Shown here: positions 52,926-62,798 of the stretch, piece by piece
Numbering within the stretch: position 1 is the stretch's first letter
How the letters are laid out: the number at the start of each line of letters is the position of its first letter
DNA from: RI-153 sp963721725
Lineage (GTDB): Bacteria; Chloroflexota; Anaerolineae; Caldilineales; Caldilineaceae
Length of the DNA: 64,000 nt
Direction of reading: 5' to 3'
Assembly: GCA_963721725.1 (NCBI GenBank)
Contig: CAVRLX010000025.1
Span: forward strand, 16,707 to 80,706
The notes under the pieces: generated by a model
Told to the model about the DNA's origin: nothing
The model's database searches: none
The model's input: only the letters and a program-made list of their open reading frames with translations
Translations under genes and position numbers: made by a program

Positions 52926-55900
52926 ATGACTAGAGACAACGAAAACCGACGACATGAATTGATTCATGAAATGCAGCGACTCTACAAGCAGCGCCCCTAC
53001 AGCGATCAAGAACTTGCCGATCGATTGGAGACAGATCGCACCAACATTCACCGCATTCGCAAGGTCATGAGCAAACAGATGGGCATCCCGATTGAGCCGG
53101 ATCCGACCCAACGCGGGCGTTACTTCATCCCCAAAGAGTTCACCATCAGCCACATTCCGCTGAACCGGATTGAGGCAGCCGAACTCTACATAGCGGGGAG
53201 GCGCTTGCAGCAGCAGACGCGCACGAGCCAGCGTTCAGTCGCCAGTGCATTGGAGAAACTCGCGCATGCGTTGGGCAAACCGTTGGCCGAGCGCATGGTG
53301 AGGGCGGCCGCCGTGGTGTTGGATCAAGAGCAGGATCCACGACAGGAAGCCATTTTTGCCACACTGGTGGAATGCTGGCTGGATGGCATCCCCGTGCGCA
53401 TCACCCATCGCAAATTGCATGGCGAAGCGCGTACCTATCGGGTACACCCCTATCAACTGGAGCCGTCGGTGTGGGGGGATGGCATCTATCTTATCGGTCA
53501 TAGCGAATGGCACGGCAAACTGGCGACCTTCAAACTGGCCCGCATTGAGAAAGCCGTAAAGGGAACCGGCACATTCACCATGCCAGACGATTTCGACATC
53601 CACGAATTGCTCAACCATGCCTGGGGCATCTGGCATGCCGACGAAGAACCAGAGACGGTGAAGCTCCGCTTCAGCCGCTACGTGACGCCACGTGTACGCG
53701 AAACGCTCTGGCATCCGCAGCAGACGCTGCTGGTCCACGACGACGGCAGCAGCGAGTGGTCCGCGCGCGTGGCCGAGCCGCGCGAGATGCTGCCGTGGGT
53801 GAGAGGGTGGGGCGCAGATGTGGAGGTGCTGGAGCCGGATTGGGTGCGGGAGGAGTTATCAAAAACGGCCACAAAGCTCAATCGCCAATATTCAGGAACG
53901 GTGGAAATGGTGAGGCTGTCACATTACATTCCCTATGCCAAGACCAATCGGCGCAATCAAGATGAAGTCCATGCGCTGCTATACCACTTGATCGATGTGG
54001 GGCAGGTCGCATTGGCCCTATGGCAAAACGTCTTGACGGATGGGATTCGTTTGCATATGGCGCAAACCCTCGGTGTGAGTGTGGCTGACTGTGGGCACCT
54101 CATGGCTTTCTTGGCGTCGCTCCACGATCTGGGCAAGGCTAGCGCAGCCTATCAGAAGAAATATGGTCCAGCTTGGTTGTTGCAAGAACTCGAAAGTGCC
54201 GGCATGGGATTGCAAGGTATTGGCGACGCCTTTCATGAAAAAACACCACACGGCACAGTCAGTATGTGGGCGTTGAAAACGTTGCTGCCCGAAATGTTGG
54301 GCTGGGACAAGCGCATCTCTCGGAAAATCGCCATAGCTTTGGGCGGTCACCACGGTGCATGGCCGCCCCCCGGTGCGGATAACATGCTTGATGATGGCAA
54401 ATATCCTCAATGGGACGCCGTACGCCGCGATCTGATAGGGGAACTAAGCAGTGTATTTACACCGCCCAAGACTTTTTCGCCACCCCCCAACGACGTGGAC
54501 ACAAACACCTTCCTCACGATTCTATCGGGGCTTACTTCTGTCGCGGATTGGATCGGTTCTCGCAATGATGAGGTGTTCCGGTATGTGCAAAAGCCTATGT
54601 CCAGCCGCCGCTATGCGGAGACGGCTAAAACCCTTGCCCAGAAAGCGTTGACTGATTTGGGTTGGATAGGTTGGCAGCCAACGGGACGGTCTCTCTCTTT
54701 CGCTGATGCCTTTGCCTATCTTGGTATCGAGAAACCTAATTCGATCCAAGAAAAAGTAATCGAGCGCGCAGCGGCGCAGGGAACGGGTACACTGCTCATT
54801 CTGGAAGCTCCCACCGGCCAGGGCAAAACAGAAATTGCCCTGTATATTGCCGAGCGCTGGTTACAACAGCAGGCCGGGCGCGGGCTTTACGTTGCTATGC
54901 CCACACAGGCTACCAGCAATCAGATGTATAGCCGGGTGGGGGCATTTTTACAAAGGCAATACCCAGACTTGCCGCTTAATTACCATTTGGTACACGGACA
55001 GGCTGCCTGGGCAGATGACCTCAAAAAGGAGGTTGAGTTGCAAACTGTCGGCGATGATCGCGAAAGCCGCCTGAACGCTGAAAGCTGGTTCATGCCGCGC
55101 AAGCGTACATTACTGGCTCCCTTTGGCGTCGGCACAGTCGATCAAGCCTTCATGAGTGTACTGCAAACAAGGCACTTTTTTGTGCGTCTCTTCGGCCTCA
55201 GCCACAAGGTCATAATTTTCGATGAAGTTCATGCCTATGACACCTACATGAACACACTCTTTCACCGGCTGCTGACTTGGCTAAACGCCATTGGCACATC
55301 CGTCATTATTCTGTCGGCGACATTGCCCCAGCAATCACGCCGTGAATTGGTGAAAGCATATACAGGCCAAGATTTAGCAGAATCCAAAGCAACCTATCCC
55401 GCTCTCACACTTGCCAATCGCCAAACCCAGGAGACGTTGTGTCTGCCTAAACCTGATAGTTACACTGTGGCTCTGGATTGGTCTGTGGATCGTGATCCTG
55501 CTTCTATCGCAAATTTTTTGATAGCCCAATTGAAAGACGGTGGCTGTGCCGCTGTTATCTGTAATACAGTGGCGCGCACGCAAGAAATTTACCGGATGCT
55601 GGACGCTGCCCGTCAGTCTGGGGGGCTTCACATTGAACAGGCGGATCTCATCCTTTTCCACAGTGCCTTCCCACCTATCTGGCGCAAGGAAATTGAAACT
55701 GCGGTCTTGGCTAAATTCAAAAAGGCAGGGGACCGCCCATTACGGGCGATTGTAGTTGCCACCCAGGTGATCGAACAGAGTTTGGACATCGACTTTGACC
55801 TGATGATTAGCGACCTGGCCCCTGTTGACCTGATCTTGCAGCGGGCAGGACGTTTGCACCGGCACACCGCCAACAACGACAAGCGCTATGGATTGCCACG

Positions 55901-56632
55901 CAGGCTGGTCATCACCAAGCCCACAACCGATGAAAGCGGCCGACCTGATTTTGGCAACGATTCGGCAATCTACGCCGAGTACATTCTGTTACGGTCTTAT
56001 TTAACGCTTCAGAACCGGCAGGAGATTCAGATCCCGGAACATACCAGTGCGCTCATTGAATCTGTCTATGATGCCAGCCAGCCACTCGAGTTGCCCGCTT
56101 ATCTCAGCGCAGATCTGCTTCAGAAAATGTTGGACAAGATGGTTAATGAGGATTGGGAAGTCCAGTCAAAGGCAACCTTGGGGCTGATCTCAACGCCACA
56201 AGATCGTCAATTGACGGCACAAAGAATTGTGGGTTTGGAAGAGGAGAATCCCAACTGTTCACAAAACATTTCAGGCAAAGACACGCGACATTGATTTTAG
56301 CGTTACGGTTATCTGCCTGCATCAAGGCCCAAACGGAATCTACATTTATGGAGAAAACCAGGGGAAAATCAGACGTTGATCTTAACCAGCCCCCTGATGT
56401 AGAGTTGACAAAATTTTTGCTGCAAAACGCTATCTCTATTCAACGTCCGTGGTTAGGAAAATTCTTTGTCGAGCAGCCAGGGCCAGCCAGTTGGCAGGAG
56501 AATCCCTCCTTACGTTACTGTCGCTATATCCTGTTTGAGGATGGCGCTTACCAAGAGTTACCCAATCACTATCTCACCCTAAGCCGAATGTTTGGACTGG
56601 AAATCATCAAAAAGGAGTCGTTGAATGCATGA
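52926..56632 (+). CDS. cas3: WYL-domain regulator fused to Cas3 nuclease-helicase (two frameshifts)
   Basis: Residues 1-60 are a helix-turn-helix (YSDQELADRLETDRTNIHRI); about 135-320 form a WYL domain (GIYLIGHSEW, WGADVEVLEPDWV). From Met328 a Cas3 follows: HD nuclease with HALLYHLIDV, LASLHDLGKAS (His400-Asp401) and GGHHGAWP, then a DExD/H helicase with Walker A APTGQGKTE (Lys634), IIFDEVHAYD and QRAGRLHRH. The frame ends at 56294, but the I-E C-terminal domain continues after removing one base at 56256-56259 (VHKTFQAKTRDIDFSVTVIC) and one at 56365-56368, so the small frame before cse1 is Cas3's tail. Total about 1,234 residues. Cas3 degrades target DNA after Cascade binding. Confidence 0.88.
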
Positions 56633-58188
56633 ACCAAGTTTCAACTTGATTGATCAACCCTGGATTCCCTGTATTGATCAGGCCGGGGAGACTGTCACTT
56701 TGAGCCTGCGCCAAGTTTTGACACAAGCCCATGACTTGAAGGCCATTGCAGGTGATTCACCCCCAGTGACGGTTGCCCTGCATCGTCTGTTATTGGCCGT
56801 TTTGCATCGGGTTTTTGGTCCCGAAAACGAAGATGCCTGGGTCGAACTATGGGAAGCAGACTCATTCTCCGCCGCACAAATCGAACGGTATCTCACCGAA
56901 AATCAGCCGCATTTTGATTTGTTTGGGGAGCGTCCCTTCTATCAGTCACCAGACAAACGCATGAAAGCCAAGTCTATCATCAATCTTAGCCATGATCGGG
57001 CATCGGGCAATAACCCAACCTTCTTTGATCACCACACTGAAGAAGAGGGGGAAAGTTTACCCCCGGCTCTGGCCGCACGCCTTTTAATAACGGCACATGC
57101 CTATGGACTGGCTGGATTGAGCGGCATCAAAAATCAGAATTTTACAGACGGGACATGCGCAGGGGGAATTGTTTTTCTGGTTGAGGGGGAAACGCTCAAG
57201 CAGACATTTCTCCTGAACATGATTCAATATCCTCCCAATACACTCTTTGAACCCCAAACGGAAAGGGATGCCCCAGCCTGGGAAATGGACGATCCTTATA
57301 CACATCGTACATTCCCCTTTGGCTATCTCGACTATCTTACCTGGCAGAACCGGCGCATTTTGCTGCACCCGGAATGGGTGGATGGGGTGCTGACTGTGCG
57401 AAGCATCACAATGGGACCAGCATTACGCATGGACGCGGCTGTATTGGACCCGATGAAGCATTACCGCAAAGACGATAAGCTTGGGCATCTGGCGCTTAGC
57501 TTCACCGAGGACCGCGTGCTATGGCGAGACAGCGCTACCTTATTTGAAGTGGGCCGGGAAACGTCTGGGAAAATGCGCCCGCCTGCCACCCTCGACTGGC
57601 TCAACATGATTATTCACGAAATGGATGTGCCAGACAAACACACTATCTATCGAACGTTGGCACTGGGAATGTCCAAGAAGCAGGCCAAAGTCTTTTTCTT
57701 CCGCCAAGAACAATTTCCCCTGCCACTGGACTATTTAACGAATCATAGCCTCGTCATTGCCTTAAACGAAGCCTTGCAACAAGCCGGAACCATCAGTTTC
57801 GATCTGCTGCAATCTGTTCGGTTAATGGGGATGATCGAACAGTTGCCAACTGTCGAAGAGCGCGAACTGGCAGAAACAATGGCAGGGGCTAAATTCTAAT
57901 GCAAAAGCAACGATTGTCAATTGGATTGACCACACGGGCATGGAGCGTAACTACTGGGCCAGCCTTGATCTCCCCTTCCAATCGTTTGTTGTGGATTTAA
58001 CCCAAGATCAGGACGGGGCGCTGGCAACGTGGCGTGAACAATTACGCAAATCTGCCCGAATCGCCTTTGAACAGGCCACTGCATATGTCGGCAATGGGGG
58101 GCGATCTTTTAAGGCTGTAGTGCGCGGGCGTGGATATCTTGGGTATCGTCTTAAAGAAGTTTTACCAACAATGGAGGAAAAAGTATGA
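56625..58188 (+). CDS. cse1: Cse1/Cas8e, large subunit of type I-E Cascade (frameshifted)
   Basis: The protein starts MHEPSFNLIDQPWIPCIDQA, the standard Cse1 opening, with GERPFYQSPDK and HLALSFTEDRVLWRDSATLF further on. The frame stops at 57899; removing one G from the run at 57885-57888 continues as NSNAKATIVNWIDHTGMERN to 58188, giving 520 residues, the normal size. Cse1 recognises the PAM and recruits Cas3. Its start overlaps the Cas3 tail and its stop overlaps cse2 (ATGA), so translation is coupled. Confidence 0.92.
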
Positions 58189-58723
58189 GTCAAACACATG
58201 GATTTGTTACCTATCTAGAAGGGTTGAAGAAGATCGCGGCGCACTGGCAACCCTGCGTCGTGGGCTGGGGCAGACCCCTGGCAGCGTCCCGGATATGTTT
58301 CGCTACATCATTCCGTTGTTGCCCCAAGAGGCATTTCCCGGCAGTTGGACAGAACGCAGTTATTACCTGATCGCCTCGCTCTATGCCTTGCATCCAGAAA
58401 GCAAATCATCGGGCAACTTGGGCGAACACTTCGCCGCCAATCTCGATCCCAACCCGGATCACAACGCAGCCATTGAACGCCGTTTCGTGGCCCTGCTCAC
58501 GTCGGATCCTGAGGATCTGCATATCTACCTGCGTCAGGCCATCAGTTTTCTCAAATCTAAAGACGAGAAAGGTCACGTGAACTGGCATCAACTCATGTGG
58601 GATCTGCTTCAACTGGGCAATCCAGAGAGTGCCCCCCGTGTGCAAAAGCGCTGGGCCAATCAGTTCTGGCGGCGCATTTCGACCGAATCCGATTCAACAA
58701 CGAAACAATCCGTATCCAATTAA
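58185..58723 (+). CDS. cse2: Cse2, small subunit of type I-E Cascade (frameshifted)
   Basis: From the ATG at 58185 the protein reads MSQTHGFVTYLEGLKK, then loses frame at about 58226-58232; adding one base continues EDRGALATLRRGLGQTPGSV, the conserved Cse2 segment, to 58723 for about 179 residues. ERSYYLIASLYALHP and WHQLMWDLLQLG are further family stretches. Two copies line the belly of Cascade and stabilise the R-loop. Confidence 0.9.
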
Positions 58724-58766
58724 CCCTATCACCAAAACCCTATCACCAAAACAAGGAACCGCACCA

Positions 58767-59961
58767 ATGTTTATCGAATTACACCTGATCCAAAACTTTT
58801 CACCCGCAAACCTCAATCGCGATGACACCAATAACCCCAAAGACTGTGAATTTGGCGGCCATCGCCGCGCCCGCATCTCGTCCCAGGCCATGAAACGCGC
58901 CATCCGCCACGAGCCGGTCTTTGTCGAAACCACCCAGGCCAAACTAGGCGAGCGCAGCAAATGGATGACCCGCCCTATCAAAGACCAATTGGTAAATCTG
59001 CATCAAAAAGATGCAGCCGAAGCTACCTCCGTTGCCGCCGCTTTCGTCTCGGCCTATGCCAGCAAAATGGATAAAAACCCAGAGAAAACCAGCGTCCTGA
59101 TCTACTTCAGCCAGGAAGAAGTCGATGGCGTTGTGCAAGGGCTTGTGAACAACTGGGACGAAGCCGTCGCAGCCGCAGCAAAAGGCAACACCGTGGCCGA
59201 ACTGGTCAAAACACTGGAAAAGGAAACCACATCCCGCACAAGTGCGCCGGATATCGCCCTTTTTGGCCGTATGTTGGCAGAAAAACCCACCCTCAACATT
59301 GACGCCGCCTGCCAGGTGGCCCATGCCATCTCCACCCATCGTGTCAACATGGAAATGGACTTTTACACCGCCGTGGATGATCTCCAGGACAGCACAGACG
59401 AAGAAGGAGCGGGCGCAGGCATGATGGGCTTTACCAACTTCAACTCGGCCTGTTTCTATCGCTACGCGCGTATTCGACTTTCAACAGCTTCAAAAAAATC
59501 TGGGCTGGCGCGATCCACAAACAACCCGTGGTAACCGCGCAGAGATCGCCGAGGCCAACCAAAGCGCCCTTGATCTGGCCCAACGCACTGTAGAAGGGTT
59601 CTTGCGCGCCGCGATTGACGCCATCCCCACCGGCAAGCAGAATAGTTTCGCCGCCCAAAACCCCACCAGTTTGGCGTTGGCAACCGTTCGCACAGATGGC
59701 AAAAGCTGGAACCTCGCCAATGCTTTTGAAGAACCCATCCGGGCACGCCGTGACACCGGCCTGATCCGCCCCTCGATTGAAGCATTGGACAGCTATTGGA
59801 GCGACCTAACCCAGCGCCGCGATGACGCAAAATTTGAAGCCATCGCCGTCTTTGCCGATTCTGCCAAACATGCCCAGGCCCTAAACGCCCTCTCGCCCGC
59901 CTATCAGCCCACACTCTCCACTTGGGTCACGGCCATCACCCAGGCATTGCCCAAGGAGTAA
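58767..59961 (+). CDS. cas7: Cas7e, crRNA backbone subunit of Cascade (frameshifted)
   Basis: The start at 58767 follows AAGGAA. The product MFIELHLIQNFSPANLNRDD has the Cas7e hallmarks PKDCEFGGHRRARISSQAMK and ALFGRMLAEKPTLNIDAACQ, and VAHAISTHRVNMEMDFYTAV. The frame breaks at about 59475 (one extra C) and resumes as DFQQLQKNLGWRD to 59961, with PTGKQNSFAAQNPTSLALAT, for about 397 residues. Six copies coat the spacer part of the crRNA. Confidence 0.92.
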
Positions 59962-59964
59962 GCC

Positions 59965-60681
59965 ATGCCAACACTTCTTCTTCGCTGTGCGGCTCCCTTG
60001 CAAGCATGGGACACGCAAAGCAACTTTGGGGTCAGGACCACAGGGCGCGAGCCTTCCAAAAGCGGTGTGATTGGGTTGCTCTGTGCCGCACTGGGCCGCC
60101 CCGCACCGAACCTCTGGACGATCTGGCGGCGCTGCAAATGGGCGTCCGTGTGGATCAAGAAGGGCAGATTCTGCGCGACTGGCACACCGCAGGCGCAGAT
60201 GGCTATCTCCGGGCCAGTGGTGGCATCGAGCGTAAAAATGTCATCACCTCCACCCGCTATTACCTATCAGATGCGGCCTTTTTGGTCGGGCTAGAATCGG
60301 ACGATCCGGCATTGTTGCAGGAAATTCATCAGGCGCTGAACAATCCCGCGCTGGATGCTCTTTCTGGGCAGAAAATCCTGCCCGCCTTCACTCTCTCCCT
60401 ATCTGCCCGACGGTTTGCAAGAGGATGATCTGTTGACCGCCCTCCAAAACTACCCGTGGACAGGACGGAGTCGACGACGCTATGAAGCCCTGAAACAGGA
60501 CAATCCCAGAGGGGTGAGGGTTATCATCGAAGATCTTGACCGGGCAAAATCCGTGACAGTGGGCCAGATTTTCAACGACCATCCACTTTCATTTGAAAAA
60601 GGCAATCGCCACTTTTCACAACGACGTGTAGCCATTGATCGGATTGCGTGGCCTGAATTTTCTGAAAACATTGCGATCTAA
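59965..60681 (+). CDS. cas5: Cas5e, crRNA 5'-handle subunit of Cascade (two frameshifts)
   Basis: It begins 3 bp after cas7 with MPTLLLRCAAPLQAWDTQSN and TTGREPSKSGVIGLLCAALG, the Cas5 glycine-rich start. One base is missing at 60099-60102 (RPRTEPLDDLAALQMGVRVD follows) and one is extra near 60351 (WMLFLGRKSCPPS follows). Corrected length is 238 residues. GGIERKNVITSTRYYLSDAA and FLVGLESDD are typical. Cas5e caps the 5' handle of the crRNA. Confidence 0.9.
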
Positions 60682-60694
60682 CAAGGAGAAACCC

Positions 60695-61350
60695 ATGCAC
60701 CTCTCCCGCCTCATTCTCAACCCGCGCAGCCGCCCTGTGCAGCGCGATCTGGCCGATCCATACCAGTTGCACCGCACGGTGATGAGCGGCTTTCCCGCAA
60801 CCTTGCCCAACACGGAACGCGTCCTCTACCGGCTGGACGAAGATCCCCGCGCCGGGCGACTCTCGCTGTTGGTCCAATCCCAGGAGCCGCCCGATTGGTC
60901 TGCCCTGCCCGCCGACTATCTGTTGCCGCCCGATCCCTTTGATCCCGTGGGCGTAAATCCGGCCGTGCGTTCTTTTTCCCGGAATTAGCTGTAGGGCAGA
61001 TTCTGCGATTCCGTCTACGTGCCAATCCAACTGTCAAAAAGAAAAGGGAGGGCAGAAAGAACAGCAACCGCGTACCTTTGATTCATGCCGAAGCCCAAGA
61101 GGAATGGCTGCATAAAAAGGGTAAACTGCACGGATTTCGACTGCTTGAAATTCAGATCAGCCAACCGAGCCACGACCGTGGCCGTGTGCGCCGCGAGGAA
61201 ACCGTTCATACGCTCACGCTCTTAACCGTGCAATACGACGGCATCTTGCAAGTTTGTGATGATTCCCGCTTCGCCATCACCCTGTCCGAAGGCATTGGCA
61301 GCGCCAAAGCGTTTGGCTGTGGCCTGCTCTCCCTGGCCCCGGCCCGATAA
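60695..61350 (+). CDS. cas6: Cas6e, crRNA-processing endoribonuclease (frameshifted)
   Basis: The ATG at 60695 behind AAGGAG gives MHLSRLILNPRSRPVQRDLA and DPYQLHRTVMSGFP, with the catalytic histidine in LHR. The frame breaks at the T run 60973-60977; one more T continues PELAVGQILRFRLRANPTVK to the C-terminus, with the RNA-binding glycine loop GIGSAKAFGCGLLSLA. Corrected length is about 218 residues. Cas6e cuts the repeat hairpin and stays on the 3' end of the crRNA. Confidence 0.92.
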
Positions 61351-61420
61351 AACACGTTTCACGTTTCACGCATCATGTCTCTACTGCAAAAAGGGAGAAT
61401 TCAGCGCAAAGAATTCAGGC

Positions 61421-61476
61421 GAGAAAATCTGCGCAATCTGCGGAATCTGCGGATCAAAACGCTTTTTGCAGCGGAG
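61421..61476. repeat. Dispersed repeat shared with 27161-27213
   Basis: Stacked AATCTGCG units and GGAATCTGCGGATCAAAACG with CTTTTTGCAG occupy the cas6e-cas1 gap. CGTTTCACG also recurs three times in this gap (61353-61495). Confidence 0.6.
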
Positions 61477-61505
61477 CCATGCATCACGTTTCACGGAGGC
61501 AAACC

Positions 61506-62501
61506 ATGCGTATCCAAGATCTTCACATTCTCCCCAAACTGCGCGACGGCCTGGGCTATCTCTACGTCGAGCGCGGCATCATCGAACAGAGCCAGAAAGC
61601 CGTCGAGCTAATCGACAAAGAAGGGCGCACCCATATCCCCGTCGCCTCGCTTTCGGCGTTGCTGCTGGGGCCAGGCACATCCATCACCCACGAAGCGGTG
61701 AAGCGGCTCACCGACAACGGTTGCTCCATTGTGTGGACGGGCGAAGAAGGGGTGCGCTGCTATGCCCAGGGCATGGGCGAAACTCGCAGTGCCGAACGAC
61801 TGCTGCGCCAGGCCAGCCTCGTCTCCGACCCGGCCCAACGGTTGGCCGTGGTGCGCCGCATGTACACCTTTCGCTTTGGCGAAGAGGTTGATCCCGATCT
61901 CAGTCTGGCCCAAATTCGCGGCATGGAAGGGGCCAGGGTGCGCGGTATCTATGCCCAGACCAGCAAAGCCTATCGTGTGCCCTGGAACGGTCGCCACTAT
62001 GTACGCAACCAGTGGGGAGCCACCGACACCATTAACCGTGCGCTCTCGGCGGCCAACGCCTGCCTCAACGGTCTTTGTCATGCCGCCATCGTCACCGTGG
62101 GCTACTCTCCTGGCCTCGGCTTTATCCACACCGGCAAACTGCTCTCGTTTGTCTATGATATTGCCGATCTCTACAAGATGGATCTCACTGTGCCGCTGGC
62201 CTTCCGCATCACCGCCGAATCGCGTGAAAAGGTCGAGAGCCGCGTGCGCGATGCCTGCCGCGATCTTTTTTATGAAAAGAAGCTGTTGGGCCGTATTGTG
62301 GATGATATGGACGCGCTCTTGGATCTGGGAAGCCAGCCCGAAAGTCTGGCCGCCTCCGAGGTTGATCCGGATCTCGACCCAGCGTTGCCCGGTGATCTAT
62401 GGTCTCCCAATGGGAATCAGGCTGGGGGTGTCCTCTATGACGTGCAGCCCGAAATTGATTTCTTTGGCGATGAGCCAGACTCATATGCAGAGGAGGCATA
62501 G
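61506..62501 (+). CDS. cas1: Cas1e, CRISPR adaptation integrase
   Basis: The start at 61506, behind GGAGG, gives 331 residues: IQDLHILPKLRDGLGYLYVE opening, TDNGCSIVWTGEEGVRCYAQ, and the metal site with Glu/His/Asp around VRNQWGATDTINRALSAANA, GFIHTGKLLSFVYDIADLYK and later acidic residues. Unlike the effector genes before it, the frame is intact. Cas1 with Cas2 inserts new spacers at the leader end. The C-terminal tail beyond residue 290 is somewhat long. Confidence 0.96.
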   Translation: MRIQDLHILPKLRDGLGYLYVERGIIEQSQKAVELIDKEGRTHIPVASLSALLLGPGTSITHEAVKRLTDNGCSIVWTGEEGVRCYAQGMGETRSAERLLRQASLVSDPAQRLAVVRRMYTFRFGEEVDPDLSLAQIRGMEGARVRGIYAQTSKAYRVPWNGRHYVRNQWGATDTINRALSAANACLNGLCHAAIVTVGYSPGLGFIHTGKLLSFVYDIADLYKMDLTVPLAFRITAESREKVESRVRDACRDLFYEKKLLGRIVDDMDALLDLGSQPESLAASEVDPDLDPALPGDLWSPNGNQAGGVLYDVQPEIDFFGDEPDSYAEEA

Positions 62502-62504
62502 GCG

Positions 62505-62789
62505 ATGGTGGTGATTATCTTGGAAAAAGTACCCACCTCGGTACGCGGTGAGCTAAGCCGTTGGCTCATCGAGCCACATACCGGGGTCTTTGTCGGCCAC
62601 CTCTCTGGCATGGTGCGCGATCGCCTGTGGGATCTCTGCTGCGAGAAAGTCAAAGATGGCGGCGTGCTCCAACTTTGGTCCACCAACAACGAACAGCGCT
62701 ATGAAATTCGTGCCTTTGGGCAGACGAAGCGCGCTGTGATAGACTTTGATGGACTGAGTTTGATTCGATTGCCGCTTACGAAGGACTAA
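62505..62789 (+). CDS. cas2: Cas2e, CRISPR adaptation protein
   Basis: The 94-residue I-E-type Cas2 reads MVVIILEKVPTSVRGELSRW and has GVFVGHLSGMVRDRLWD; GAGGAGG precedes the ATG. It scaffolds the Cas1 integrase dimer pair. It starts 3 bp after cas1 and its stop lies only 9 bp before the first CRISPR repeat. Confidence 0.95.
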   Translation: MVVIILEKVPTSVRGELSRWLIEPHTGVFVGHLSGMVRDRLWDLCCEKVKDGGVLQLWSTNNEQRYEIRAFGQTKRAVIDFDGLSLIRLPLTKD

Positions 62790-62798
62790 CGATTAAGG

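Noticed and set aside
56348..56632. Apparent separate 94-residue gene between cas3 and cse1
   Set aside because: Its sequence continues the Cas3 C-terminal domain once one extra A at 56365-56368 is removed.
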